Shown: positions 16,106 through 24,594, counted from the first letter of the stretch. The stretch: 64,000 nucleotides of DNA from Rhodococcus spelaei (GCF_006704125.1 NZ_VIGH01000004.1:248001-312000), one strand, 5' to 3'. Translations and numbers: made by a program. The notes: generated from the sequence alone by a model not told the origin.

Positions 16106-16401
16106 CAGCCGCACTCGACCAACACCTCCACCGGCCACCAGGGCCGGAGGCATGTTCGGCGTCCCGAGTCTTTCGGAAGCCGGCGCTTTCACCGCGAGAG
16201 GTCGAGGTGCTGCTGGGATGGCTGCGTTGCGATTCCAAGAACGCCGTCGCGGTGGACCTGTTCCTGTCCGTGGGCACCGTCAACACTCACCTCGCGCGCA
16301 TCCGCGCCAAGTACCGCCAGGTCGGTCGGCCGGCACCGACGAAGGCCGCGCTCGTCGCGCGCGCGGTGCAGGACGGCATGATCTCACTCGACGAGCTGTG
16401 A
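16102..16401 (+). CDS. Stand-alone LuxR-type helix-turn-helix protein
   Basis: A 99-residue protein that is essentially only a LuxR/GerE DNA-binding domain: LSPREVEVLLGWLRCDSKNA, then VAVDLFLSVGTVNTHLARIR. It has no receiver or ligand domain, so any signal must come through a partner or through expression. The GTG at 16102 was chosen because GGGAG (16090-16094) is seven bases away and the GTGA overlap couples it to the tiny upstream ORF. It lies just upstream of a conservon, 280 bp away on the same strand, and could regulate it; this is inference. Confidence 0.85.
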   Translation: MTAALDQHLHRPPGPEACSASRVFRKPALSPREVEVLLGWLRCDSKNAVAVDLFLSVGTVNTHLARIRAKYRQVGRPAPTKAALVARAVQDGMISLDEL

Positions 16402-16681
16402 GCCCTCGAAGACGAGACTCGGGCAGGTGGTCACCCATCCAGTCCATTTGGTTGGTGCGCAGCAGGTCTCGCCCGACCGGGACGCCGTCGGGGACGTCGC
16501 CATCGGCCCGGACCGCCGTCGTCTCTGGAAGCACTACGAATGGAAAGACTCGTTCGACTGGCACTCCACGGCGGCCCGCCCGAGGATAGGGTTAAACACC
16601 AAGCGGCCCGGCCGAATCGAGAAAGATCGGGGGAGTGAGGCCGAAGTATGCGCTAGGTATTCGAACAGTTATATTCCCCCG

Positions 16682-19141
16682 ATGTTGAAAGTGCGCCTCG
16701 GTATCCGAGCCCGGATCCTGGCCATCGCATTGGTTCCCAGCCTGGCGTTGCTCGGAATCGGTGTCGGCACAGCTGGCTACCTGATCCGTGAGGGCCGACA
16801 GTCCGAACAATGGGCGGAAGCGAACCGGGATGCGGTGAGCCGCGCTCGCGATGTGGTTGCCGGGGTGCAGCAGGAACGGATGCTGTCGTTGTGGCAGTTG
16901 TCCGGTGAACGGGGTGATCCGGCCGCGCTCGGCGCAGCACGGAACCGGCTCGACGCCGCGTTCGCAGAGTTGGCCCCCTATTCGTCGAGGTTGCAGAGCG
17001 CGTCACAAGGCACTATGGGTGCCGATACGGGTGGATTCGACACCCTGCTCGCCAGCCTGCCCCAGATCCGTGGTGCGATCGACGCGGGACGAATGTCGAT
17101 CGACGACACATACGCGCTCTTCAACAAGATTCTCGATGCGGTTGCGCTCGGTACCAACCTCGTCACCACCAACGCGCCCAACGCCGAAGTCGGCGTCGCA
17201 CTCATCAATGGCGTGCGCATCCTGCACGCGATGGAGGGACTGTCACGTTCCGCCGCGCTCACCGCTGCCGAACTACAGGGACAGCTCAACAGCGGTCCGC
17301 TGCGAAACGACTATCGAAATCTGGTCGGGTCCTACCGGATCGCACTTCCGCAGCTCGCCGCCGACCTGGCCGCTGATCCAGCGGCCGAGAAGTTCCGGGC
17401 AGTACTGGCCTCTCCCGGTTGGCAGCAGGTGGCCGCGATGGAGGACTACCTCATCAATCCGCCGAAGGCGGACAAGAGCGGTGTCGTGCCAGAACCGCCA
17501 ATGACCTTCGCCGAGTGGCACACCGCGCAGGAACAGCTGTCTGAAGACGTGATCGGTGCATGGAACGGCCTGAACGACCGGGCGAACCAGATCGCTGCCG
17601 ACGACGGCAATCGCACCGCGGCGAACTCACTGTGGGCGGGTGCCGCTGTGCTCGCGCTTGCGCTCGTGGCATTCCTGCTGTCGCTGTGGCTGGCCAACCG
17701 CCTGATCGGGCGGCTCAAGCGCCTCCGCAAGGAAACACTGGACCTGGCAGAGGTCGAACTGCCCGAAACCATGCGCAAGCTGGGCGCGGGCGAGCAGATC
17801 GATCCCAAGGCCGCGCACCTGGACTTCGGTGACGACGAGATCGGCTCGGTGGCACAGGCCTTCAACCGCGCACACACAGCGGCCGTTTCCGCCGCGGTCA
17901 CCGAGGCCCGGACCCGCGACGGCGTGCGCGCGGTGTTCCTCAACATCGCCCACCGAAGCCAGATGGTGGTGCACCGGCAACTCGAGGTCCTGGACGAGGC
18001 TGAACAAAGCCAAGAGGATCCCGCCCTGCTGGAGACTTTCTTCCGACTCGACCACCTGGCGACCCGCGAACGCCGCAACGCCGAGAACCTCATCATCCTC
18101 GGTGGCGGCGAGCCCGGCCGCCAGTGGCGGAGTCCGGTGCCACTGGTCGATCTGGTGCGTAGCGCGATCGGCGAGAGCCTCGACTACACGCGGGTGCACA
18201 CCCGCCGCATGCCTCAGGTGTTCATCGTCGGCAACGTGGTCGCCGACCTCATTCACCTGCTCGCCGAACTGGTCGACAACGCGACGGCGTTCTCCCCGCC
18301 GCAGTCGCGCGTCGAAGTGAGCGGCAACGTGGTCGGCAAGGGGGTTGCGATCGAGATCACCGATCAGGGCATGGGAATGCCCGTCGAGGAACTCGACCGC
18401 GTGAACGAGATGCTGCGCAATCCACCGGATTTCGGAGTCGAAACGCTCTCGACGACTTCACGCCTGGGCCTGTTCATCGTTTCACAGCTGGGCGAACGGC
18501 ACGGAATCAGTGTGCAGCTGACCGAATCCGAGTACGGCGGCATTCGCGCCATCGTGCTGGTGCCGAACTCTGTGGTCGCCGCCGATGCGACACCTACGGC
18601 CGGCCATCAGCCAGATCGGTTCGCCGGGCATCGACCCGAGCGGCAGATGGCCGGCGCGATGCCGGAGTTCACTTCTGTCGAATCTGCCTCGGCTGCAGTG
18701 GGTGTCGCAACACTGGCGCCCCCAGTTCCAGCGCCTCTGACCGAACAGCCGGTGCAGTCGGTGGCCCCGCAGCGGGCGTGGGCGAACCTCGACCGCATCG
18801 ACAGCGCGCCGCACACCGAGTACACGGAACAGTCCGTGGCAACCCCGTGGCACGAGCTGCCGACCCTCACTGTGGAACCGGAGCCCCTCGCTCCGCAACC
18901 GTTGCCCGACAACGGCGGTGACGTTCGCCCAGACCTGCCTCGTCGTCGTCGGCAGGCCAGTCTGGCACCGGAATTGGCGCACGATCGTCAACTCGAGGTG
19001 GAAGCGCAGGAGCCTCCACGATCGGCGGAGCAGGCTCGAGATCTGATGTCCGCCATCGCGTACGGTACCCAGCAGGCTAGGCATTCCGAACCCCCACTCG
19101 GGTATGCAAACAGGGACGAAATGGAAGGTGAAGGAAGGTGA
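16682..19141 (+). CDS. cvnA: Conservon sensor kinase-like protein (CvnA type)
   Basis: An 819-residue membrane protein. TM1 (about residues 12-36) and TM2 (about 318-340) flank a roughly 280-residue outside sensor domain. A HAMP-like linker and a helical segment FLNIAHRSQMVVHRQLEVLD lead to a GHKL ATPase domain with N-box ELVDNATAFSP and G1 box ITDQGMGMP. The last 250 residues are a disordered Pro/Ala/Glu tail. Together with the next three genes it is a conservon, a membrane complex likened to a eukaryotic G-protein-coupled receptor. No Shine-Dalgarno site precedes ATG 16682; TATATT at 16670-16675 ends six bases before it, so a leaderless mRNA is likely. The stop overlaps the next start. Confidence 0.93.
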   Translation: MLKVRLGIRARILAIALVPSLALLGIGVGTAGYLIREGRQSEQWAEANRDAVSRARDVVAGVQQERMLSLWQLSGERGDPAALGAARNRLDAAFAELAPYSSRLQSASQGTMGADTGGFDTLLASLPQIRGAIDAGRMSIDDTYALFNKILDAVALGTNLVTTNAPNAEVGVALINGVRILHAMEGLSRSAALTAAELQGQLNSGPLRNDYRNLVGSYRIALPQLAADLAADPAAEKFRAVLASPGWQQVAAMEDYLINPPKADKSGVVPEPPMTFAEWHTAQEQLSEDVIGAWNGLNDRANQIAADDGNRTAANSLWAGAAVLALALVAFLLSLWLANRLIGRLKRLRKETLDLAEVELPETMRKLGAGEQIDPKAAHLDFGDDEIGSVAQAFNRAHTAAVSAAVTEARTRDGVRAVFLNIAHRSQMVVHRQLEVLDEAEQSQEDPALLETFFRLDHLATRERRNAENLIILGGGEPGRQWRSPVPLVDLVRSAIGESLDYTRVHTRRMPQVFIVGNVVADLIHLLAELVDNATAFSPPQSRVEVSGNVVGKGVAIEITDQGMGMPVEELDRVNEMLRNPPDFGVETLSTTSRLGLFIVSQLGERHGISVQLTESEYGGIRAIVLVPNSVVAADATPTAGHQPDRFAGHRPERQMAGAMPEFTSVESASAAVGVATLAPPVPAPLTEQPVQSVAPQRAWANLDRIDSAPHTEYTEQSVATPWHELPTLTVEPEPLAPQPLPDNGGDVRPDLPRRRRQASLAPELAHDRQLEVEAQEPPRSAEQARDLMSAIAYGTQQARHSEPPLGYANRDEMEGEGR

Positions 19142-19557
19142 AGGTGACGACGTCTAACTCGGGTGATCTGAACTGGCTTCTCGACGATCTGGTCAACCGC
19201 CTTGCCGGGGTGCGCTACGCAGTCGTGCTTTCCACCGACGGGATGCTGCTGGGCCGATCCACGTCGATGAGCCGTGAGGACGCCGAGCACTTCGGCGCCA
19301 TGTCGGCCACTCTGTACGGGCTGGCACGCAGTGCGGGACAGCGCTTTCAAGGCGGCAGCGTCCGCCAGGCCGTCATCGAGCTCGAGAAAGCGGTGCTGTT
19401 CGTGACGGCGGCCGGTAGCAACGCATGTATTGCCTTGCAAGCCGTCGACACCGCGAATCTGGGTATGGTCGCGTATGAGATGAACCTGACTGTGCAGCGT
19501 GTCGGTAGCTATCTGTCCGCCGATCCGCGCAGCGGTGTGGCCGGGCACGGAGCGTAG
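19138..19557 (+). CDS. cvnB: Roadblock/LC7 protein (CvnB type)
   Basis: A 139-residue roadblock/LC7 domain protein: LNWLLDDLVNRLAGVRYAVV, LSTDGMLLGRS, and the C-terminal NLGMVAYEMNLTVQRVGSYL. In conservons it dimerises and acts with the GTPase as an MglB-like regulator. The GTG at 19138 overlaps the kinase stop, and six bases separate its stop from the next start, so the whole set is one operon. Confidence 0.95.
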   Translation: MKVTTSNSGDLNWLLDDLVNRLAGVRYAVVLSTDGMLLGRSTSMSREDAEHFGAMSATLYGLARSAGQRFQGGSVRQAVIELEKAVLFVTAAGSNACIALQAVDTANLGMVAYEMNLTVQRVGSYLSADPRSGVAGHGA

Positions 19558-19563
19558 GTTGCC

Positions 19564-19953
19564 GTGACACGTATAGGCCAATCGTGGTTCGACGACGCGG
19601 CCGGTCCCCTGGTCCGCCCGTACGCCGTCACGCGGGGCCGCACGATGGGCGCGGGACACGATCTCGACATGCTCACGCTCGTAGTGACCGTGTCTCCCGC
19701 TCCGCGGCTGCAGCACGTCGAAACCGAGTACGCGGAGATCGTTCAGTTGTGCGGTACTGCGCAGTCGGTGGCCGAGGTCTCGGCGCACCTGAATCTGCCT
19801 CTGGCGGTTACCAAAATCCTGGTCGGCGACCTCATCGCCGAGGGAATGTTGAACTTCCGGGTTCCCGCCAGCAGCGACTCCTACAACGACATCGCCGGGA
19901 TCGGCGACCTGAACATTCTGCAAGCAGTGCTCGATGGAATCCGAAAGCTGTAG
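19564..19953 (+). CDS. cvnC: DUF742 protein (CvnC type)
   Basis: A 129-residue DUF742 protein. It has the conserved opening FDDAAGPLVRPYAVTRGRT and the winged-helix-like core IVQLCGTAQSVAEVSAHLNL followed by VTKILVGDLIAEGML. CvnC proteins are thought to link the kinase and roadblock parts to the GTPase. Its position between the roadblock and GTPase genes is invariant in conservons. Six bases separate its stop from the GTPase ATG. Confidence 0.93.
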   Translation: MTRIGQSWFDDAAGPLVRPYAVTRGRTMGAGHDLDMLTLVVTVSPAPRLQHVETEYAEIVQLCGTAQSVAEVSAHLNLPLAVTKILVGDLIAEGMLNFRVPASSDSYNDIAGIGDLNILQAVLDGIRKL

Positions 19954-19959
19954 ACCACT

Positions 19960-20541
19960 ATGCCTGACAATGCGTCCCCAGCCGACCTGGCTGCTTCGGT
20001 CAAGATCCTCGTAGCCGGCGGCTTCGGAGTCGGTAAGACCACGTTGGTGTCCTCCGTCAGTGAGATCACACCACTACGTACCGAGGAAACGATCACCGAA
20101 TTGTCCACCGGCATCGACGATTTGTCGGGCGTGGAGGGTAAGACCACGACTACAGTGGCCCTGGACTTCGGTCGTATCACCCTCGATGAAAGCCTGGTTC
20201 TGTACCTGTTCGGCACGCCTGGGCAGGACCGATTCTGGTTCCTCTGGGACGAGCTGGTGCGCGGGGCCCTCGGCGCCGTCGTTCTCGCGGACACCCGCCG
20301 GTTGGAGAACTCGTTTGCCGCCATCGACTTCTTCGAACGGCGCGGTGTCTCGTTCGCGATCGCGGTGAACTGCTTCGACAGCTCACAGGTCTACACCACT
20401 GACGAGGTACGCGATGCGCTCGACCTCGACACCAAAACCCCTGTCGTGCTTTGCGACGCGCGTGATCGCGAGTCGTGCAAGTCCGTTCTGATAACGCTCG
20501 TCGAACACCTCATCGTCCAGGCCAGCAGCTCGGTGGCCTGA
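19960..20541 (+). CDS. cvnD: Conservon GTPase (CvnD type)
   Basis: A 193-residue small GTPase. The P-loop AGGFGVGKTTL is near residues 18-28, the switch II motif is LFGTPGQDRFWFLW, and the G4-like motif is NCFD in place of NKxD. In Streptomyces such proteins bind and hydrolyse GTP and join the membrane kinase in a nucleotide-dependent manner. This is the last gene of the four-gene operon. The convergent ChrB-like gene starts its 3' end 40 bp later. Confidence 0.95.
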   Translation: MPDNASPADLAASVKILVAGGFGVGKTTLVSSVSEITPLRTEETITELSTGIDDLSGVEGKTTTTVALDFGRITLDESLVLYLFGTPGQDRFWFLWDELVRGALGAVVLADTRRLENSFAAIDFFERRGVSFAIAVNCFDSSQVYTTDEVRDALDLDTKTPVVLCDARDRESCKSVLITLVEHLIVQASSSVA

Positions 20542-20581
20542 GCGACGCAACGTTCGTCGTCGCGTCCGGTTCAGTCTCCGG

Positions 20582-21136
20582 TCACAGTTGGTGCAGCGCC
20601 GCGAAGACCCGCTCGGTGTACTCGGCGAGGCGTTCGGTGCAGTGTTCGAGCTGCCGGTCGGCCCTGACGGCGCCGTCCGCCCCGAACAGGTCGCGGGCCT
20701 TGAGGTCCCGATGCCAGCGCCGCAGCCGCTCGAGGCTGTGCTCCTCCTCCTCGAGTTCGGCCATCGTCAGCTTGTTCTTGGCGATCTCCTTGTCGATCTC
20801 CGTGTCGAACTTGCCGCAGTCGGCGAGGAACTCGCCCCACTCCTCGGCGCGTTCGGCGTTGAACATGGCTTCGAGCCGGCTCGAGTCGGTGTCGTCGCGG
20901 CCGTTCGCCGACAGGGTGACGATCTCGCCCTCGCCGCGATCCACGAGCTCGACTACCCGGGTGACGCCGGCGGCGAAGCCGGGCACGTCCGGCACAGCCC
21001 ATGTGCCCTGGCTGAGCGCGAGAGCGCCGATCCGGCGCAGCTCACGCCACACGGCCACCCGGTGCCGCGAGGGAATGGTCGGCCCCGACGGGAGCTTCAC
21101 GACCAGGACGAGCCAGGACACGGTATCGGGAGTCAC
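20582..21136 (-). CDS. ChrB N-terminal-domain protein
   Basis: A 184-residue protein matching the ChrB N-terminal domain: SWLVLVVKLPSGPTIPSRHR, VAVWRELRRIGALALSQGTW, and the helical C-terminal part EEEHSLERLRRWHRDLKARD. In chromate-resistance operons ChrB senses chromate and represses chrBAC. This copy lacks the C-terminal ChrB domain and there is no chrA beside it. The GTG at 21136 gives the family start (VTPDTVSW) and lies 7 bases after a TACATT -10, so it may be leaderless. An 18-bp element overlapping that -10 recurs in front of the MFS transporter 3.4 kb away. Confidence 0.85.
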   Translation of the reverse strand: MTPDTVSWLVLVVKLPSGPTIPSRHRVAVWRELRRIGALALSQGTWAVPDVPGFAAGVTRVVELVDRGEGEIVTLSANGRDDTDSSRLEAMFNAERAEEWGEFLADCGKFDTEIDKEIAKNKLTMAELEEEEHSLERLRRWHRDLKARDLFGADGAVRADRQLEHCTERLAEYTERVFAALHQL

Positions 21137-21143
21137 GTGACTA

Positions 21144-21161
21144 AATGTAACACCCGATACA
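21144..21161 (-). promoter_or_regulatory. Promoter/operator of the ChrB-like gene, copy 1 of shared element
   Basis: Read on the minus strand this is TGTATCGGGTGTTACATT. It contains TACATT, a good -10, and the imperfect dyad TGTATC-N4-GTTACA. The same 18 bases occur exactly at 24577-24594. A perfect 12-bp palindrome AGTCACGTGACT (21131-21142) overlaps the GTG start next to it. Confidence 0.5.
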
Positions 21162-21417
21162 CAAGGCCTCTCGGAGAATGTCGACGATTCGGCCACCGGC
21201 GACGGCATGGCGGAGCGGTCGGCGCCGGGGCGGCACCCGTTCGCAGCGCGCCGAGTTCACCCGCCGATGCAGAGGGCGTGCGGGAACGCGGGCTGGTGGG
21301 ATCGGCCCGCCCCAGGCTGCGTTTCGGGCTCACGAACTTGATGAAAGCTGTACTCCAAAACGAAATTCAGGCGACATGGCTGAGTTTGCGTATGTGCATC
21401 GAGCCGCTAGCCCTCCT

Positions 21418-21555
21418 CTCGAAGGGGAGTAGTTCACTCTGGATCGCCCGGAAACCGGTGGACAGAGGCGGATGGTCGACATGCTGGCGCCGGGTGGTGC
21501 CCGGTCATCCACCGAACAGGCGCGTGAAAGCTGTTCGGCGAGCGAGACCTTCGGA
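21418..21555 (+). promoter_or_regulatory. yybP-ykoY family (Mn2+) riboswitch aptamer
   Basis: The RNA shows the family's conserved pieces in order. P1 pairs CGAAGG (21420-21425) with CCTTCG (21548-21553). GGGGAGTAG follows at 21424-21432. A P2 arm contains CCGG-AAA-CCGG. GTCGACATGCTGG at 21475-21487 stands in place of the consensus GUCAACAUACUC-like loop. A P3 hairpin has the stem CCGGG-TGGTG-CCCGG closed by GGATG/CATCC. The 3' signature GGCGAGCGAGACCTT is at 21537-21551. This class binds Mn2+ between the two loops and turns on manganese exporters. It precedes a cation exchanger gene, which fits. Confidence 0.85.
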
Positions 21556-21568
21556 CAACACCACTGTT

Positions 21569-21625
21569 GGCCGAGGGCTCCCGGTTTCCCGTTCGGATGA
21601 GCCCCTCGGCCGTTGACCCGAGGGC
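21569..21625 (+). promoter_or_regulatory. Expression platform of the Mn2+ riboswitch
   Basis: Two mutually exclusive hairpins share one strand. GGCCGAGGGCTC (21569-21580) can pair with GAGCCCCTCGGCC (21599-21611). Alternatively GCCCCTCGG (21601-21609) can pair with CCGAGGGC (21618-21625), which hides the Shine-Dalgarno-like GAGGG (21620-21624) ten bases before the ATG at 21635. This suggests translational control, with the ribosome site freed when the first hairpin forms. Confidence 0.6.
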
Positions 21626-21634
21626 CCGAAACCG

Positions 21635-22835
21635 ATGTCACTGAATTCCGCAAAGGTCGATCCACCCGTCATGTCCGCCGGCCGGGGGACTCTGTTGCGC
21701 TCGTTGGGAATTGCCGCGATATGCATCCTGCCCGCGCTGGTCGTGCGGGTCGCGGGGATGCACCCGAACCCGGTCCTGGCGTTGCTCGTCTATGGCGCCG
21801 CGGTGGTCGCCGCGAGTTTCCTGCTCGCGTGGGCGGCCGAGGCGGCGCAGATAGACGTCTCCGGGGGGCTGGCGATCGCCGTGCTCACCCTGATTGCGGT
21901 GTTGATCTCGATCGCGGTGGCGAAGAAGGCCACCGGCAAACCCGTCACGTCCCTCGCTCTCGAGCCCGGCAACCGCGTCGAACTCGGATTCCTCCCTGGT
22001 CGCGGGCATCTTCGCGTTCCTGATTCCCGCGACCGGCCAGATCCATCTCGTGTTCGGTGTCGCACTGCTCGCCGGGTTCGGCTTCTATCTCTACAAACTC
22101 ACCCGCGGTGACGTCGAGGAGCCCGACCTGATCGGCACCGCCGCCGCCATCGGGGACCTTCCCGACCGGGCCCGCCGCACCCTGGTCATCGCAATGCTCG
22201 TCGTCGCGGCCGCGGTCATCCTCGCCTGCGCTGAACCGTTCGCCAACAGCCTCATCGACGCGGGCACCGAACTCGGCATCGACAAGTTCCTGCTGGTCCA
22301 GTGGCTCGCCCCGCTCGCCTCCGAGGCCCCAGAGTTCATCATCGCGATCATCTTCGCCTCCCGCGGCAAGGGCACCGCCGCCATCGCGATGCTGATCTCC
22401 TCGAAGGTCAACCAGTGGACCCTGCTGGTCGGCTCGCTCCCGCTGGCGTACCTGGCCGGCGGTGGGGGATCGGCACTGGTCCTCGACGGACGCCAGGTCG
22501 AGGAGATGCTGCTGACCGCGACGCAGACCATGATGGGTGTTGCACTGATCCTCGTGCTGCGCTTCCACCGCTGGTCCGCGTGGGCACTGTTGGCGCTGTT
22601 TGTGGTGCAGTTCCCGATCACCTCGACCGAGGGGCGCCTGGTCCTGTGCGGCGTGTACGCCGTCGTCGCCGTCTGTGCGTTGGCGGTCAACCGCCGGCAT
22701 GTCCTGCCCACCCTGACGGCGCCGTTCACCCGAAACGCCACGGTGCACGGCGGCCACCCCCGTCCGCACGCGGAGATCCCGAGTCCCGCCGCTCCGCCTG
22801 GTAGCCGCCCGCCGACTGGCGACACCGTCGGATAG
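21635..22835 (+). pseudogene. Broken CaCA-family cation exchanger (riboswitch target)
   Basis: The 5' part encodes TMs ending GGLAIAVLTLIAVLISIAVA and KPVTSLALEPGNRVELGF. The 3' part resumes in another frame with VAGIFAFLIPATGQIHLVFG, then SEAPEFIIAIIFASRGKG and SSKVNQWTLLVG, the second alpha-repeat of Ca2+/cation antiporters. Two lesions are visible. In-frame, the first alpha-repeat (PEYAVD...AANMTGxNR in relatives) is missing between LIAVL and ISIAVA, roughly 45-50 residues. At about 21990-21997 an extra C (TTCCTCCCTGG for TTCCTCCTGG) shifts the frame. Without the first alpha-repeat the protein cannot form the ion site. The intact form was presumably a Mn2+ or Ca2+ exporter. Confidence 0.85.
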
Positions 22836-22852
22836 CGGCGCATCATCGACCT

Positions 22853-23173
22853 ATGGAAGTCGAGGTGGTGTACTTCGACGGTTGCCCGAATTGGCACACC
22901 GCTCGCGATCGCCTGAACGAGGCCCTTGCCGCAATGGGAAGGGCTGACATCGCCGTCCGCCTGCGGCAGGTCGAGACCGTCGACGACGCCGAGGCAACGG
23001 CGTTCACCGGTTCGCCGACGGTGCTGATCGACGGCGTCGATCCCTTTGCCGAGCCCGGTGCCGTTGTCGGGCTGTCGTGTCGTCTGTACCGAACACCTGA
23101 CGGAGCGGACGGATCACCGACGGTCGCGCAGCTCGTCGCGGCGCTGAGGCAGGCGGGCGCCATCCCGAACTGA
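22853..23173 (+). CDS. Thioredoxin-like small protein
   Basis: A 106-residue protein beginning MEVEVVYFDGCPNWHTARDR. It has a thioredoxin-fold opening with one cysteine (Cys11) in place of CxxC, a beta strand ending in the cis-proline type loop FTGSPTVLIDGVDPF, and a second cysteine in LSCRLY. It resembles the thioredoxin-like or DF-family (seleno)proteins often found in mercury, arsenic and other metal-resistance loci. The role is probably redox or metal handling. It follows the broken exchanger by 17 bp and may once have been co-transcribed under the riboswitch. Confidence 0.7.
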   Translation: MEVEVVYFDGCPNWHTARDRLNEALAAMGRADIAVRLRQVETVDDAEATAFTGSPTVLIDGVDPFAEPGAVVGLSCRLYRTPDGADGSPTVAQLVAALRQAGAIPN

Positions 23174-23295
23174 CGAACGGTGGGGGCCGCGACAGCCGCT
23201 GGCCACGAGTCTCCGGTCCCGTCCGGCCCCGTCGGGAGACCGGGTCTGCCGGCCGACGTCCTGGGCCGGCCACGGGCCCACGCGTCGGCGACCGG

Positions 23296-24534
23296 TCACT
23301 GGTCGCGTTGCGGCACAGACCGTTTCGGCGACGCCTCGGACGGTGCACGAGAGCCGGCGTTGCGCCCGCGACCGCGTCGTGTCACCACCGCCGGGGACGC
23401 CCCGATCAGCACGGCGATGACTGCGTAGCCCGCGGTGAGCGTTGCCGCCGCCGCGACACCGGCGACCAGCAGGGGCCCGCCCGCGTCGCCGACCTCGCGG
23501 CCGAGTTCGGCGGCGCCCATCGTCTGCCCCATCCGCTCCTCGGGTGTCGAGGTCGCCAGGGCCGCGAACGCCACCGGCGTGATGAGCCCGGTGCCGACAC
23601 CGATCCCGACCGCGGCCACCAGCACCCCGACCAGGCCGGGCAGCATCGCGCAGGCCAGTCCCGTCGCGGTGATCACCAGGCCGGCGGTGATACCGGTCCT
23701 GGTCGTCAGGCGTCCCGCGTCCAACGCGCGACCCGCGCGGGGTTGGACCACCGCCGCGCACAGCGCGAGCACCGAGACCGCCGCCCCGGTGACGACCGGG
23801 CCGAGGCCGGCGGCGGCGCCGGAGACGGGAAGGAAACCGACACCGACGGACAGGGCTGCGGTCGCAGCGGCGAGCGCCGCGGTGGGCCGCAGGAACGATC
23901 CCTCCGACAGCCGCCTGCCCAGGTCCAAGAGGGTCTGCCGTGAGCGCGGCAACGGGGGAACCGTCGGGACCGCGCACGCCGCCCACACCGCCACCGCGCC
24001 GCCGAGGACGGCCATGACGCCGAACAGCAGTGACAGCCCACCCACCCAGACCACGACACCGCCGAGCAGAGGGCCGAGGGTGTAGCCGATGCTCTTGTAG
24101 AACCCGTAGCTGCCGAAGGCCTTGCCCTGCTGCGTCTTCGGGCTCATCCGCGCCACCAGGGCACTCGCGGACGGCGAGAACGCCGACGCCGCGGCGCCCT
24201 GGCCGAGCCGGGCCAGCCACAGCCAACCGGGGTCGTCGACGACGACGAACACCGCCGACGCGGCAGCGAACGCGACCAGCCCGCCGATCAGCACGGGGCG
24301 GGCACCGATCCGGTCCGCGATCGAACCGAACACCGGCTTGAGCACCAGCTCCGCGCCGTCGTAGAGGGCGAGCAACACACCCAGATACAGCAGGGACTCG
24401 CGCAGGCCACCGGTCTCGGAACCCAGGTTGGCGGCGATGCCGTGGGCGCCGAACGCGGTGGTGAAGCCCGCCGCGTACAGCGGCCACATCCGCCACGGCG
24501 GCGCGGCCGCACGGTCGGTGGCAGGTGAGGACAT
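23296..24534 (-). CDS. MFS transporter
   Basis: A 412-residue, about 12-TM major facilitator. The cytoplasmic loop between TM2 and TM3 is LKPVFGSIADRIGARPVLIG, the MFS motif A. GQGAAASAFSPSASALVARM and SYGFYKSIGYTLGPLLGGVV match drug/proton antiporters. It is most likely an exporter; the substrate is unknown. ATG 24534 is preferred to GTG 24537 because GGAG is seven bases from it. Its promoter holds an 18-bp element identical to that of the ChrB-like gene, so the two may form one small regulon. Confidence 0.93.
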   Translation of the reverse strand: MSSPATDRAAAPPWRMWPLYAAGFTTAFGAHGIAANLGSETGGLRESLLYLGVLLALYDGAELVLKPVFGSIADRIGARPVLIGGLVAFAAASAVFVVVDDPGWLWLARLGQGAAASAFSPSASALVARMSPKTQQGKAFGSYGFYKSIGYTLGPLLGGVVVWVGGLSLLFGVMAVLGGAVAVWAACAVPTVPPLPRSRQTLLDLGRRLSEGSFLRPTAALAAATAALSVGVGFLPVSGAAAGLGPVVTGAAVSVLALCAAVVQPRAGRALDAGRLTTRTGITAGLVITATGLACAMLPGLVGVLVAAVGIGVGTGLITPVAFAALATSTPEERMGQTMGAAELGREVGDAGGPLLVAGVAAAATLTAGYAVIAVLIGASPAVVTRRGRGRNAGSRAPSEASPKRSVPQRDQ

Positions 24535-24576
24535 CACCGCACTCCATCCTCGGCGGTATCAAAGGTCACTGGATCT

Positions 24577-24594
24577 AATGTAACACCCGATACA
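24577..24594 (-). promoter_or_regulatory. Promoter/operator of the MFS gene, copy 2 of shared element
   Basis: On the minus strand this reads TGTATCGGGTGTTACATT, identical to 21161-21144. It is placed about 40 bp before the MFS start, with TACATT as the -10. Flanking bases are also similar (AGACCT versus AGGCCT upstream), as expected for a shared regulated promoter. Confidence 0.5.

Noticed and set aside
20582-21136. Full chromate-resistance operon
   Set aside because: Only the ChrB N-terminal domain is present; there is no ChrA transporter, and the nearby MFS protein is of a different family.
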